From NCBI RefSeq assembly GCF_008124765.1, contig NZ_VNHS01000002.1, forward strand, positions 496,001 to 560,000: a stretch of DNA of 64,000 bases, read 5' to 3'. Origin of the DNA: Paenibacillus methanolicus. GTDB lineage: Bacteria > Bacillota > Bacilli > Paenibacillales > Paenibacillaceae. Shown here piece after piece: positions 43,396 through 52,591 of this stretch; the stretch's first letter is position 1; each line of letters opens with the position of its first letter. The notes under the pieces were generated by a model. It saw only the letters and a program-made list of their open reading frames with translations. It made no database searches and was not told the origin of the DNA. A program made the position numbers and the translations under genes.

Positions 43396-44118
43396 TCAGA
43401 CCATTTTGTTAAACTCTTTGCGCAGCCGCTTAATGATCCGTTTCTCCAACCGGGAGATGTACGATTGCGAGATGCCGAGCAAATCCGCCACATCCTTCTG
43501 CGTCTTCTCCTCGCCATCGGCCAAGCCAAAGCGCAGCTCCATGATTATGCGTTCGCGTTCGGTCAGCTTATCCAGCGCCTTGTGCAGCAGCTTGCGATCG
43601 ACTTCCTCCTCGATGCCCCGATAGATCGTATCGTTCTCCGTCCCGAGCACGTCGGAGAGAAGGAGCTCGTTGCCATCCCAGTCGATGTTGAGCGGTTCAT
43701 CGAAAGAAACTTCCGTTCTCGTCTTGCTGTTGCGCCGTAAATACATGAGAATCTCGTTCTCGATACACCGGGAGGCGTACGTGGCCAGCTTGATCTTCTT
43801 CTCGGGATCGAACGTATTGACCGCCTTGATGAGGCCGATGGCGCCGATGGAAACAAGATCCTCAATATGAATGCCGGTATTCTCGAACTTCCGGGCGATG
43901 TAGACCACGAGCCGCAGGTTGCGTTCGATGAGCATGGCTCGGATCGCCGTATCCCCTGAAGGCAGCTTCCCCAGCAGGTATTCTTCCTCTTCCCGGGTGA
44001 GCGGCGGCGGCAGCGCTTCGCTTCCGCCAATATAATAAATTTCTTCGCTCTTCAGGCCGAATAAAAACAAAACGCGATAATAATATAACTGCAGGATCAA
44101 TTTCCATTTGACGAGCAT
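43396..44118 (-). CDS. sigE: Sporulation sigma factor SigE (pro-form, early mother cell)
   Basis: A 240-residue sigma factor with the hydrophobic pro-sequence ([21 protein letters not shown], then [19 protein letters not shown]) that SpoIIGA removes around residue 27-29. Region 2 ([36 protein letters not shown]) and region 4 ([20 protein letters not shown]) are intact. GGGAGGGATGGAGCACC precedes the ATG. It lies 51 bases after spoIIGA, the spoIIG operon. Confidence 0.96.
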   Translation of the reverse strand: MLVKWKLILQLYYYRVLFLFGLKSEEIYYIGGSEALPPPLTREEEEYLLGKLPSGDTAIRAMLIERNLRLVVYIARKFENTGIHIEDLVSIGAIGLIKAVNTFDPEKKIKLATYASRCIENEILMYLRRNSKTRTEVSFDEPLNIDWDGNELLLSDVLGTENDTIYRGIEEEVDRKLLHKALDKLTERERIIMELRFGLADGEEKTQKDVADLLGISQSYISRLEKRIIKRLRKEFNKMV

Positions 44119-44169
44119 GGTGCTCCATCCCTCCCCGAAGTACTGTGGCTAAAGTGCAGACGCGCTCGG

Positions 44170-45096
44170 TTAACCGAGCAGTGACGGATGGATAATTGCC
44201 TGGTAGGCCCCATCTGCGACTAATTTGCCGGCATCCAGGCCGACTAACACCTTGGTCGATTCAAAGGTTTCTCCCTCGCGTTCGATGACGACTCGATCGG
44301 GTTTGAGCGCCAGCATGAATTGCGCTCCGCGGTTCACGCCCCGGAAAGGAACAAGCCGGAGCCGGTCCTGCCATTCGAACGTGTCGCCGCTCATCCGCGC
44401 AATCAGTTTATCTACCTGCGCTTCCCGGATGCCCTTCATCCAAGAAGCCGGCAAATCATCCTGCCAGAGCGATGCTTCCATGACCATGACCGGCGTCCTC
44501 GTCAGCGGCTCGTAGAGCTGGTTGCCCGTATCAATCAACCCTATGCACTGCTGTCGCCGTCCGCCGATCGTGACGGTCACGCTGGCCAGATGCTGCTGAA
44601 CCAGCGCCTTCTCCTTGCGAAAGGTGATCACCGAGCGCAGCACGTAGAGCGACACGCAAGCGACGCTGAATACGAACACCGCGGCGACTTTGATTTCCGG
44701 CTGCGCCGAACCCGCCAGAAACCCAAGTACATGACGGTAACTGCTACCGGCGTCCATCAACAAGTAGTGAAGCCCGTATACCGCGCCACCCGCCGCGAAA
44801 TTCACCATATAAAACGAGCCGATCAGCCGCATGAACGTCTGCAGACTGCCGAAGCCGAACGCGATAAGCAGCATGGCAAGCGAGAACAGCACCTTTACGG
44901 GAACCGAGAGCATCATGTCCAGCTGCGGGAAGAGAACGACGGCCGCATAGAGAGCGCCGCACGACGCGCCAAGCAATGTCCGCCACCACGAAGCCTTTAC
45001 CCCTCGTATCCAGGCCGTCATCAGCAAAGCCCCGCCGTTAAACAACAGATTCACCATGAAATAGACGTCGATATAAACAGGAGCCAGGGCGTTCAC
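44170..45096 (-). CDS. spoIIGA: Pro-SigE processing protease SpoIIGA
   Basis: A 308-residue protein with about five N-terminal membrane helices (residues 1-150) and a C-terminal aspartic-protease-like domain. The catalytic motif is GLIDTGNQLYEPLTRTPV (about 183-200), with RLVPFRGVNRGAQFMLALKPD and the end DGAYQAIIHPSLLG matching the B. subtilis protein as remembered. It sits in the septal membrane and cleaves pro-SigE after a signal from SpoIIR. The GTG start at 45096 is supported by alignment rather than by a well-spaced ribosome site. Confidence 0.93.
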   Translation of the reverse strand: MNALAPVYIDVYFMVNLLFNGGALLMTAWIRGVKASWWRTLLGASCGALYAAVVLFPQLDMMLSVPVKVLFSLAMLLIAFGFGSLQTFMRLIGSFYMVNFAAGGAVYGLHYLLMDAGSSYRHVLGFLAGSAQPEIKVAAVFVFSVACVSLYVLRSVITFRKEKALVQQHLASVTVTIGGRRQQCIGLIDTGNQLYEPLTRTPVMVMEASLWQDDLPASWMKGIREAQVDKLIARMSGDTFEWQDRLRLVPFRGVNRGAQFMLALKPDRVVIEREGETFESTKVLVGLDAGKLVADGAYQAIIHPSLLG

Positions 45097-45164
45097 CTTC
45101 CTGCCAAACAGGCCCTAGGTTGCCGCTTCTAATCCACGCTATGAAGGTGGGGCGGCTTGTGTCT

Positions 45165-45231
45165 AGTATAGTTAAAGCCTATTACAATGTCTGTCTAAAC
45201 ATGCCGTCAGGAGCGATCTTTTTTTGTCGAG
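45165..45231 (-). promoter_or_regulatory. spoIIG-type promoter with Spo0A box
   Basis: TAGACA (45192-45197) and TATACT (45165-45170) on the minus strand are 21 bases apart, the abnormal spacing typical of Spo0A-dependent sigma-A promoters. On the plus strand TGTCTAA overlaps the -35 and TGTCGAG stands at 45225-45231, both one base from the TGTCGAA core. Confidence 0.6.
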
Positions 45232-45493
45232 GTAGAAGCTCGCGATATCGTCGGCGGCTGGACAAGCAGCAACGGCGCAATCCCTCTGACTTCGCGGCGT
45301 CCGCATGCACTGGGGTTGGTTGACGTCTTGTACGTCCGGCGCTCGGATCGTGTCTGACCCTCTCGAAACGAGCGATTCCACTCCCGATAATCTGACAGAC
45401 GGCCGCGCGAATACGAGCCTGGCGCGTATCTTGAACCGATGTTTACGCGCTTGTCTTGCTAGATTCTCTCAAAGACCGGGCACGATCGCGGAA
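45232..45493. other. Intergenic DNA between ftsZ and spoIIGA
   Basis: No supported gene. Short frames on both strands lack ribosome sites and recognisable sequence. B. subtilis carries bpr at this position; no remnant of a subtilisin-type protease is seen. Confidence 0.5.
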
Positions 45494-45525
45494 CGCAAAA
45501 ACGCTCCCTCTTAAGAGGGAGCGTT
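45494..45525 (-). terminator. Terminator of ftsA-ftsZ
   Basis: AACGCTCCCTC and GAGGGAGCGTT around TTAA form a perfect 26-base palindrome; TTTTTGCG follows on the minus strand. Confidence 0.9.
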
Positions 45526-45568
45526 CATCTTATCTCGCTATGCGGCAAGCATGCTGCAGATTCTATTC

Positions 45569-46702
45569 TTAGCGGTCGTTGTTGCGGCGGTTGCGCAGGA
45601 ACGCCGGGATGTCCAGCTGATCGCTCGATACGGAGCCGCTGCCGCTGAACGGCTTCGGCGCCGCGGAACCTGCGGACGCGCCGCGAGGATCCGCGGCCGG
45701 TTCGGCTGCAGGCTGAGCGCCTGGAGCGCGGCGGATCGGAGCCGCGTTGCGGTGCTCGAAGCCGGTTGCGATAACCGTTACTTTAATATCTTCTTTCAAG
45801 TTCTCGTCGATGCTCGCGCCGAAGATCATGTTGACTTCCGGATCGGAAGCGGAGATGACGATCTCGGCCGCTTCGTTAACTTCATACAACGACAAATTCG
45901 CACCGCCCGTGATGTTCATGATGATGCCGCGCGCGCCGTCGATGGATGTCTCGAGGAGCGGACTCTGGATCGCTTTGCGCGCCGCTTCCGCCGCGCGGTT
46001 CTCGCCGGTCGCCGAACCGATGCCCATCAGGGCCGAGCCGCGCTCGGTCATGATCGTCTTGACGTCCGCAAAGTCCAGGTTGATGAGACCCGGCACGGCG
46101 ATCAAGTCGGAAATGCCTTGTACCGCTTGACGAAGCACGTTGTCCGCTTCGCGGAACGCTTCGAGCATCGGCGTCTTCTTATCGACGATCTCAAGCAGTC
46201 GGTCATTGGGAATAACGATGAGGGTGTCGACTTTCTCCTTGAGCGCTTCGATGCCAAGCTCGGCTTGTCCGGAACGCTTGCGGCCTTCGAACGTGAACGG
46301 ACGCGTAACGACGCCCACCGTAAGGGCGCCGCATTCGCGCGCGATCTCGGCGATGACCGGTGCCGCGCCGGTACCGGTGCCGCCGCCCATGCCTGCCGTT
46401 ACGAATACCATGTCCGCGCCCTTCAGCGTATTGCTGATCGCTTCGCGGGATTCCTCGGCCGCCTTCTTGCCCACTTCAGGATTCGCGCCTGCTCCGAGAC
46501 CCCGCGTCAGCTTATCGCCGATCTGCAGTTTCTGCTCGGAACGCGCCATGTGCAATGCCTGCGCGTCCGTATTCACCGTAATGAATTCCACGCCCTTGAC
46601 GCCGTTCTCGATCATGCGGTTTACGGCGTTGCTGCCGCCGCCGCCTACACCAATGACTTTAATCTGCGCGAGCGTTTCGTTCTCAAAATCAAACTCCAAC
46701 AT
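45569..46702 (-). CDS. ftsZ: Cell division GTPase FtsZ
   Basis: A 377-residue tubulin homologue. The nucleotide loops are [16 protein letters not shown] (about 15-30), the signature GGGTGTG (106-112) and the T7 catalytic loop region ([14 protein letters not shown]). A variable Ala/Pro-rich linker near 318-355 precedes the conserved C-terminal peptide [13 protein letters not shown], which binds FtsA and SepF. ATG at 46702 follows GGGGGAAATTATAGA. It is 17 bases after ftsA. Confidence 0.98.
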   Translation of the reverse strand: MLEFDFENETLAQIKVIGVGGGGSNAVNRMIENGVKGVEFITVNTDAQALHMARSEQKLQIGDKLTRGLGAGANPEVGKKAAEESREAISNTLKGADMVFVTAGMGGGTGTGAAPVIAEIARECGALTVGVVTRPFTFEGRKRSGQAELGIEALKEKVDTLIVIPNDRLLEIVDKKTPMLEAFREADNVLRQAVQGISDLIAVPGLINLDFADVKTIMTERGSALMGIGSATGENRAAEAARKAIQSPLLETSIDGARGIIMNITGGANLSLYEVNEAAEIVISASDPEVNMIFGASIDENLKEDIKVTVIATGFEHRNAAPIRRAPGAQPAAEPAADPRGASAGSAAPKPFSGSGSVSSDQLDIPAFLRNRRNNDR

Positions 46703-46719
46703 TCTATAATTTCCCCCGA

Positions 46720-47964
46720 TCAAATGAATTCGCTAAACATGTTTTTCAGTCGTTCGATCAATCCTGGCTTGGACGATGTGGCCGCAGCCGCCTTGCGCGG
46801 CGCACTCTTCTTAGGAGCGGCGCCCGAAGCGCGTATCCCCATATATTTGGAGACGTATTGGATAATGCCTACGCCGCTTGTGTACGCTGGGTCTCGAACG
46901 CCGATGAAATCGGGGACTGCAATACGGACCGATGATTCCAGCTCGCTTTGCGCGAGCGCCAGTGTGCCGGGCATCGAAACCGAACCGCCCGTCAGCACGT
47001 AACCGTTCACTTTATCGCCATAACCCAGCCGTCTCACTTCCATGCGGATGAGATGGAAAATCTCCTGCATCCTCGGCTCGATAATATTCGCCAAATCAAC
47101 CTGCGTGAATTCTTTCTCGACATTGCTGCCCATGCGCATCACTTTGAACTTCTGATCCTCGGCCGCGTCGCCTACCATGGCGCAGCCGAATTTCAGCTTG
47201 ATCTTCTCCGCGTGCTCGGTCTGCGTGCGCAAGCCGTACGAGATATCGCTGGTCACGTATTCGCCGCCGATCGGAAGCGTCGACGTCGCCGCAAGGCTCC
47301 CGCCGTCGAAGATGGCGATCGTGCAGGAGCCCGCGCCGATATCGGCCAGAACCGTGCCCATCATTTTCTCGTCCTTCGTCAAGGACATCTGACCGGAAGC
47401 GAGCGACATCAAAACGATGCCGGCGATCTTCAGGTCCGCCTTCTCGACGCAGCGGACGAGATTGTGAATGGCCGTCTTGGCGCCCGTGACGACGGTCGCC
47501 TCGACTTCGAGCCGGACGCCGATCATGCCGCTCGGATCCGAGATCCCTTCCAATCCGTCCACCAAAAATTGCTTTGGCACGAGATTGATAATTTCGCGTT
47601 CGGGAGGCAGCGCAACGACCTTCGCGGCTTGAAGCACCCGCTCGATGTCGTCATCGCCAATTTCCCGATCCTCATTCGACACCGCCACTACGCCATGGTT
47701 CGTCTGAAGTCCGATATGATTCCCTTGAATGCCCACGTATACGTCGCTTATCTCAATGCCGACCATGCGCTCGGCGTGCTCTATCGCGTTGCGAATCGAT
47801 TGCACGGTCTGGTCAATATCAACGATTGCGCCCTTTCGAATACCTTCCGAGTCGGCAGATCCAACTCCGATGATATTAATGGAACCGTTCGTCACTTCCC
47901 CAATAATAGCCCGAACCTTGGATGTACCGATGTCCAAACTGACGATGATGTCGTTGCTGCTCAA
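46720..47964 (-). CDS. ftsA: Cell division protein FtsA
   Basis: A 414-residue actin-fold protein. It has [19 protein letters not shown] (phosphate 1), the 1C SHS2 domain (about 80-160), [20 protein letters not shown] (phosphate 2) and [11 protein letters not shown] (adenosine). The amphipathic C-terminal membrane anchor is [14 protein letters not shown]. It tethers FtsZ to the membrane. TTG at 47964 is chosen from the GGAGGTG eight bases ahead; the few codons upstream to 47985 do not align. Confidence 0.97.
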   Translation of the reverse strand: MSSNDIIVSLDIGTSKVRAIIGEVTNGSINIIGVGSADSEGIRKGAIVDIDQTVQSIRNAIEHAERMVGIEISDVYVGIQGNHIGLQTNHGVVAVSNEDREIGDDDIERVLQAAKVVALPPEREIINLVPKQFLVDGLEGISDPSGMIGVRLEVEATVVTGAKTAIHNLVRCVEKADLKIAGIVLMSLASGQMSLTKDEKMMGTVLADIGAGSCTIAIFDGGSLAATSTLPIGGEYVTSDISYGLRTQTEHAEKIKLKFGCAMVGDAAEDQKFKVMRMGSNVEKEFTQVDLANIIEPRMQEIFHLIRMEVRRLGYGDKVNGYVLTGGSVSMPGTLALAQSELESSVRIAVPDFIGVRDPAYTSGVGIIQYVSKYMGIRASGAAPKKSAPRKAAAATSSKPGLIERLKNMFSEFI

Positions 47965-48024
47965 CCCGCGGCACCTCCGTTTCAACTAATGGATTTCTTT
48001 GCCTGTTTCATACTTATTGTAAAG

Positions 48025-48054
48025 TTTATATGAGCGCATTAGATCTGCTTTCAA
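48025..48054 (-). promoter_or_regulatory. Probable sigma-A promoter of ftsA-ftsZ
   Basis: TTGAAA (48049-48054), an 18-base spacer and TATAAA (48025-48030) on the minus strand, in the 252-base gap between divIB and ftsA. B. subtilis also has a SigH promoter here; a degenerate AGGGAAAA...GAAT occurs just upstream but is not convincing. Confidence 0.55.
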
Positions 48055-48216
48055 CCATATTCAACGCGTTTTATATTTTCCCTCTTTTTTCTACATTTTT
48101 TTCGGCTCGCGTAAATATTTCCAGTCCGGGAAAACTCTCTGCCGGGCGGGTTGAAAACGAATGCATGATCAGGTCCGCGTAAACTAGCATAACTAAAATT
48201 CTATCATTCTTTAGGG

Positions 48217-48981
48217 CTATTGAGTAGTCTCTTTTTGGTCCGAATCCTCATTTTCCGGCGTTTCCGGATCGAAAGAGACATAACTATCCGCCAGCAGCAT
48301 CGTCACGACGCCGGGGTTTTGCGACTCCACGACGGCGTTCAGCGTGCCGATTTTATCTTTCAGCAGCGATACCGCCGTGATGACTTCGAAACGGCTGCGG
48401 GTGTAAATCTTAATCCGATCCGGATAGGCCTTGGAAGGGAGCGGAATGATCTCCGAGAGGTCGGACAGTTGCTCGGCAGGAATTTGCGCCAGCGCAATCC
48501 CTAATTTGCCCTTGATCGCGTCATCGTCCTTCCAGCCGGTGAGCACCGGTTTGTCGACAACGTTGTCGGATCCTGCGGAAATGCTCGTCCCGTTCGACAA
48601 AATCGCGGTCAGATTTCCCTTGGCGGACAACTCGTAGGCGACAGCCGGATGCTCCGTGACCGAAATATGGACGCGCCCCGGGAACGACTTCGTCACCTTG
48701 ACGTCTTTAACGGAGGATAATGCTTTCACGCGGCCTGCGATCGTGCTCTCCCGGGTACCGAAGAACGCGTCGCCCGCCTTCACGCCGGCCGTCTCCAGAA
48801 TGGTAGTCTGCGGATTGAAACGCGCGCCTTCCACGGTCACTTCCGATATTTTGCTAATGGAGGAATTAAAAAACAGGACGCTTAATATAACAATAAAAAG
48901 CAGCACTAGCACGGTCAAAAGCTTCTTGCCCGCGCCGCGCCTGCGGATGGGCTCTTTCAGAACCGGTATTTTCTCTTGCAT
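48217..48981 (-). CDS. divIB: Cell division protein DivIB/FtsQ
   Basis: A 254-residue bitopic protein. A basic cytoplasmic tail (RRRGAGKK) is followed by one helix (LLTVLVLLFIVILSVLFF, about 21-38), a POTRA domain (about 45-115; ISEVTVEGARFNPQTTILE, VKVTKSFPGRVHISVTEH), the beta domain, and an acidic C-terminus. It forms a complex with FtsL and DivIC to regulate septal PBPs. AGAGGACAAGCC precedes the ATG. ylxW/ylxX/sbp, present in B. subtilis after divIB, are absent. Confidence 0.93.
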   Translation of the reverse strand: MQEKIPVLKEPIRRRGAGKKLLTVLVLLFIVILSVLFFNSSISKISEVTVEGARFNPQTTILETAGVKAGDAFFGTRESTIAGRVKALSSVKDVKVTKSFPGRVHISVTEHPAVAYELSAKGNLTAILSNGTSISAGSDNVVDKPVLTGWKDDDAIKGKLGIALAQIPAEQLSDLSEIIPLPSKAYPDRIKIYTRSRFEVITAVSLLKDKIGTLNAVVESQNPGVVTMLLADSYVSFDPETPENEDSDQKETTQ

Positions 48982-49077
48982 GGCTTGTCCTCTTTTCGCG
49001 GGAACGGAAACGGCCGAAAAGCGCCTGCGCCGCCCCCCGTCTCCGGGAGGCGGCAGCGTCTTCCCTGCCGGCCGCGA

Positions 49078-50382
49078 TTATTCGTTTAGTGAACGGACCG
49101 CTTTGGGCAGTACCGGGTTATTCGCAATCGCCTTCGCGCGCGTAATTCGGGCACCTAGCTGCTGAAGCATCGTCTCGATGCCGTCGTAGCCGCGGTCGAT
49201 ATGATGGATCTGTTCGACGACCGTCTTTCCTTGCGCGGCCAGCCCCGCGATAACGAGCGCGGCTCCGGCCCTCAAGTCGGTCGCTTCCACCGTCGCGCCG
49301 TACAGGCGAGGCACTCCGCGGATAATGGCCGCATTCAGATCGACACGGATATCCGCTCCCATGCGGGCGAGTTCGTCAACATGCTTGAAACGGCCTTCGA
49401 AGATCGTCTCCTTCATCACGCTGACGCCGTCTGCCAGCGCCAAGAGCACCATGACCTGAGACTGCAGATCGGTCGGGAACGCCGGATACGGGCTCGTCAC
49501 GACCCGGTCGATCGACCTTGGCCGGCTCGCGCTTCCTACCCTGATTATATCACCGTCGACCTCGATTTGAACACCTGCGCGCCGCAGCACATGGATGAGC
49601 GAGGTCAGATGGGCGGGGTACGTATTACGAAGCGTTACGCTTCCCTTCGTCGCTGCCGCAGCCACCATGATCGTGCCCGTCACGATCCGGTCGGGAATGA
49701 CGGTATAGCGGCATGGGGTAAGCTTATCGACGCCTTCCACCGTAATGGTGTCCGTTCCGGCGCCGATTACTTTGGCCCCCATCGCGTTAAGGAACCGCTG
49801 CAGATCTTGAATTTCCGGCTCGCGCGCGGCGTTCGTAATCGTCGTCACGCCATCGGCCAGCACGGCGGCCATCATGATGTTCTCCGTCGCCCCGACGCTC
49901 GGGAAGTCCAGATGCACGTCGGCTCCCTTCAAACGTTTGGCGTAACAGACGATTCGGCTGCCCTCTTCTACGATCTCGGCGCCGAGCGCAATCAGTCCCT
50001 GCAAATGCAGGTCGATTTTGCGTTCGCCGATCGCGCAGCCCCCTGGCTGATAGATCGTCACTTCGCCGTAGCGGGCAAGCAGCGGCCCCATTAGAAAAAT
50101 AGAGGAGCGCATTTGCCGCATTAACGTCTCCGGAATATGCGAGGAACTCGCCCCCGACGTATCCAGCGTGACCGTCTGGTTCTCGTGCTCCGCCCTGCAT
50201 CCGAGATCGCGCAGAATGTTAAGCATCACTTCGATGTCGAGCAAGCGCGGTACTTGATCGATCGTTACTTTCCCTTCTACCAGCATGCTGGCAGCCAAAA
50301 TCGGCAAAGCGGCATTCTTCGCCCCTTGGATTGCAATGGATCCTGACAGGGGTCTCCCGCCTTCAATCACCAATTTGTCCAA
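49078..50382 (-). CDS. murA: UDP-N-acetylglucosamine 1-carboxyvinyltransferase
   Basis: A 434-residue EPSP-synthase-fold enzyme that starts peptidoglycan synthesis by adding PEP to UDP-GlcNAc. Substrate-binding QGAKNAALPILAA is at 19-31. The fosfomycin-sensitive nucleophile is Cys116 in PGGCAIGERKIDLHL, and the conserved YPAFPTDLQSQVM, FEGRFKHVDEL and DLRAGAALVIAGL follow. TTG at 50382 follows GGAGGTG. In B. subtilis murAA lies elsewhere; here it is between murB and divIB. Confidence 0.97.
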   Translation of the reverse strand: MDKLVIEGGRPLSGSIAIQGAKNAALPILAASMLVEGKVTIDQVPRLLDIEVMLNILRDLGCRAEHENQTVTLDTSGASSSHIPETLMRQMRSSIFLMGPLLARYGEVTIYQPGGCAIGERKIDLHLQGLIALGAEIVEEGSRIVCYAKRLKGADVHLDFPSVGATENIMMAAVLADGVTTITNAAREPEIQDLQRFLNAMGAKVIGAGTDTITVEGVDKLTPCRYTVIPDRIVTGTIMVAAAATKGSVTLRNTYPAHLTSLIHVLRRAGVQIEVDGDIIRVGSASRPRSIDRVVTSPYPAFPTDLQSQVMVLLALADGVSVMKETIFEGRFKHVDELARMGADIRVDLNAAIIRGVPRLYGATVEATDLRAGAALVIAGLAAQGKTVVEQIHHIDRGYDGIETMLQQLGARITRAKAIANNPVLPKAVRSLNE

Positions 50383-50397
50383 TTTATCACCTCCGAG

Positions 50398-51303
50398 TTA
50401 CCGCTCACCCACCACCAATACTTCAGGTTTTAGTTGAATGCCGTAACGGTCTTCAACCGTGGACTGAACTTTCGCGATGAGGGTGAGAACGTCCTCGGCC
50501 GTCGCTTTCCCGATATTGACGATGAAATTGGCATGCTGCGTGGATACTTCGGCTCCGCCGACGCGGAAGCCCTTGAGCCCCGCCTCTTCGATCAACCTTG
50601 CGGCATGGTCGCCCGGCGGATTGCGGAACACGCTTCCCGCGCTGGGCAGCTGCAGCGGCTGCGTGCGGCGCCGGCGATCCTTATGCGCGGCCAGTGCCGC
50701 GGCGATCTCCTTGCGGTCGCCAAGCGCCAGCTTGAACGTCGCCGAGACGACGATTCCCGGCTGCTCCTGAAGCACCGTGTGGCGATAGGAGAACTTCATG
50801 TTCTCCGCTCCGTAATGCACCAATTCCCCTGTCTCGAGCACGATATCGGCCGATTGAAAGATACGTGACACATCCGACCCGTGAGCTCCCGCATTCATAT
50901 AAACGGCACCGCCTACCGACCCTGGAATCCCCCCTGCAAATTCCAGGCCCGATAATCCCTCTTTGCCCGCCAAGACGGACAATTTGATGAAGGAATATGC
51001 GGCTCCCGCATGAACCAGCGTTCCATCGAACTTCGCATAATCGAATTCTCTGCCCGGCTGGATGACGACCCCGCGGATCCCCTTATCGCTGACGAGCATA
51101 TTGGAGCCTCTTCCGAGGTTGGTCCATGTCATGCCGTGTTTGCGCAGCAGACTGATGACCCGAATCAGCTGCTCCGTCGTGTGCGGAACGATGAGCACGT
51201 CGGCCGGCCCGCCGATTTTCCACGTCGTGTAGCTGGCCAGCGGTTTATTGAAATGTACGTCTCCGGCTTCCGTTTGCCCAAGTTCCGTTATGAACTGCTC
51301 CAT
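50398..51303 (-). CDS. murB: UDP-N-acetylenolpyruvoylglucosamine reductase
   Basis: A 301-residue FAD enzyme of the type IIa group (without the extra loop). The FAD domain has NLGRGSNMLVSDKGIRG and SGLEFAGGIPGSVGGAVYMNAGAHG. Catalytic positions are in FSYRHTVLQE, in PSAGSVFRNP (the proton-donor Ser) and near the C-terminus. It reduces the enolpyruvyl group with NADPH. The ATG at 51303 directly follows AAGGAGGTACGACAG. Confidence 0.97.
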   Translation of the reverse strand: MEQFITELGQTEAGDVHFNKPLASYTTWKIGGPADVLIVPHTTEQLIRVISLLRKHGMTWTNLGRGSNMLVSDKGIRGVVIQPGREFDYAKFDGTLVHAGAAYSFIKLSVLAGKEGLSGLEFAGGIPGSVGGAVYMNAGAHGSDVSRIFQSADIVLETGELVHYGAENMKFSYRHTVLQEQPGIVVSATFKLALGDRKEIAAALAAHKDRRRRTQPLQLPSAGSVFRNPPGDHAARLIEEAGLKGFRVGGAEVSTQHANFIVNIGKATAEDVLTLIAKVQSTVEDRYGIQLKPEVLVVGER

Positions 51304-51435
51304 CTGTCGTACCTCCTTATGCTCCGGCGATTGTCGCGAGGACTTCGCGAATCGTCCACCCAAGGCGGAAGGCGCCAACTTCCGAAGCGGCCCCTGCCGG
51401 GTGACGGTCACGATTATGGAGTATTCTATGCCCTC

Positions 51436-52581
51436 TCACACGGGTGTGTGACAATCGCCCATTTCCGTTGCTTTTCGTATATTCGCCAACTTGCGAATCT
51501 CGCTGACGAGAAGCGCGGCCGAGCGCGGCTCGCCCATATTCAGGGCTGCCGCGCCCATGCGCGCCATCCGCTCGCCATCCTGAAGAAGGGCTTGCAAACG
51601 CGAGAACAGGCCCGCCCCCGTCAACTCCCATTCGGCGATCATTTCGGCGGCCCCCGCTTCGACCAAACTGCTGGCGTTCGCGATTTGGCGATGATTCGCC
51701 GAGTTCGGCGACGGGACCAGAATGGCCGGAATGCCGAGCGCCGTAAGCTCCGCCAGCGCAGAAGCGCCCGACCGGCATACGGCAATCGTCGTCGCCGCCA
51801 GCACGTCGGGCATATTATGCAAATACGGCTGCACGTGGATGTAGTTGGATAGGGCTGGCAGCACCTTTTTCATCCGCGCCATCGTGCCGTCGTAATAGCT
51901 TTCTCCCGTTACAAATACAAAATGGACGTTCGGCAGCCGCTGCAGCAGCGGCGCCATGTCCACCATCGCGTCGTTGATCGCCTTCGATCCCCGGCTACCT
52001 CCATATATGAGCGCGATTACGCTCCCGTATGGAATGCCGAGCGAAGCGTATCCTTTGTTGCGGTTCGCGCGCAGCACGTTCGCCGCGCAGGGATTACCGG
52101 CGGCCAGCACCCTGCGCGCGCGCTTGAACGAATCCGCCGAATCCTTGAAGCTGACCGCCACCACGTCCGCATACCGGGATAATGCGGCATTCGCGCGTCC
52201 CGGAGCGGCGTTCTGCTCATGAAGAAGCGTCGGAATGCCTAGTTTGGCCGCGGCATAAACGACCGGGCCGCTCACGGAGCCGCCCGTACCGACAACCACG
52301 TCCGGCTTGAAGTCGAGCAGCAGCGTTTTGGAACGTCTTACGCCGCGGATGAACCTGATAATGCCTCGCACGTGATCAAACGAAATCCTCCGTCCGACGC
52401 GCACGATGTCCAACGTCTCGAACCGCATAGGCGCGGGCGGCACGATGGCGGCCTCCGCGCCAGTCTTCGAACCTATGTATAAAATTTCGCTGCCCCGCTC
52501 CTCTTCCAGCAGCTGTCTGCCGATCGCGAGCGCCGGATAGACATGAGCGCCGCTCCCTCCGCCGGTCAGTACGATTCGCAT
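51436..52581 (-). CDS. murG: MurG-type lipid II glycosyltransferase, with divergent signature residues
   Basis: A 381-residue GT-B enzyme that transfers GlcNAc from UDP-GlcNAc to lipid I. Position, length and overall sequence (VVGTGGSVSGPVVYAAAKLGIPTLLHEQN, split; YGGSRGSKAINDAM; LAELTALGIPAILVPSPN) are MurG. However, the first glycine loop reads GGGSGAH instead of the near-universal GG(T/S)GGH, and the donor-site region reads NSANHRQIANA instead of the usual NHQ-x-x-NA form. RSGAS replaces RAGA. The gene is open and well translated, so it is probably functional, but the residues deserve checking. Confidence 0.9.
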   Translation of the reverse strand: MRIVLTGGGSGAHVYPALAIGRQLLEEERGSEILYIGSKTGAEAAIVPPAPMRFETLDIVRVGRRISFDHVRGIIRFIRGVRRSKTLLLDFKPDVVVGTGGSVSGPVVYAAAKLGIPTLLHEQNAAPGRANAALSRYADVVAVSFKDSADSFKRARRVLAAGNPCAANVLRANRNKGYASLGIPYGSVIALIYGGSRGSKAINDAMVDMAPLLQRLPNVHFVFVTGESYYDGTMARMKKVLPALSNYIHVQPYLHNMPDVLAATTIAVCRSGASALAELTALGIPAILVPSPNSANHRQIANASSLVEAGAAEMIAEWELTGAGLFSRLQALLQDGERMARMGAAALNMGEPRSAALLVSEIRKLANIRKATEMGDCHTPV

Positions 52582-52591
52582 CCGCTTTGCG

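Noticed and set aside
45172-45381. 69-codon minus-strand ORF before spoIIGA
   Set aside because: It spans the spoIIG promoter and Spo0A boxes and has no ribosome site.
45551-47002. 483-codon plus-strand frame opposite ftsZ and ftsA
   Set aside because: Antisense of two well-defined genes and running across their junction.
48060-48110. SigH promoter before ftsA
   Set aside because: Only a degenerate AGGGAAAA...GAAT with poor spacing; the sigma-A promoter at 48025 fits better.
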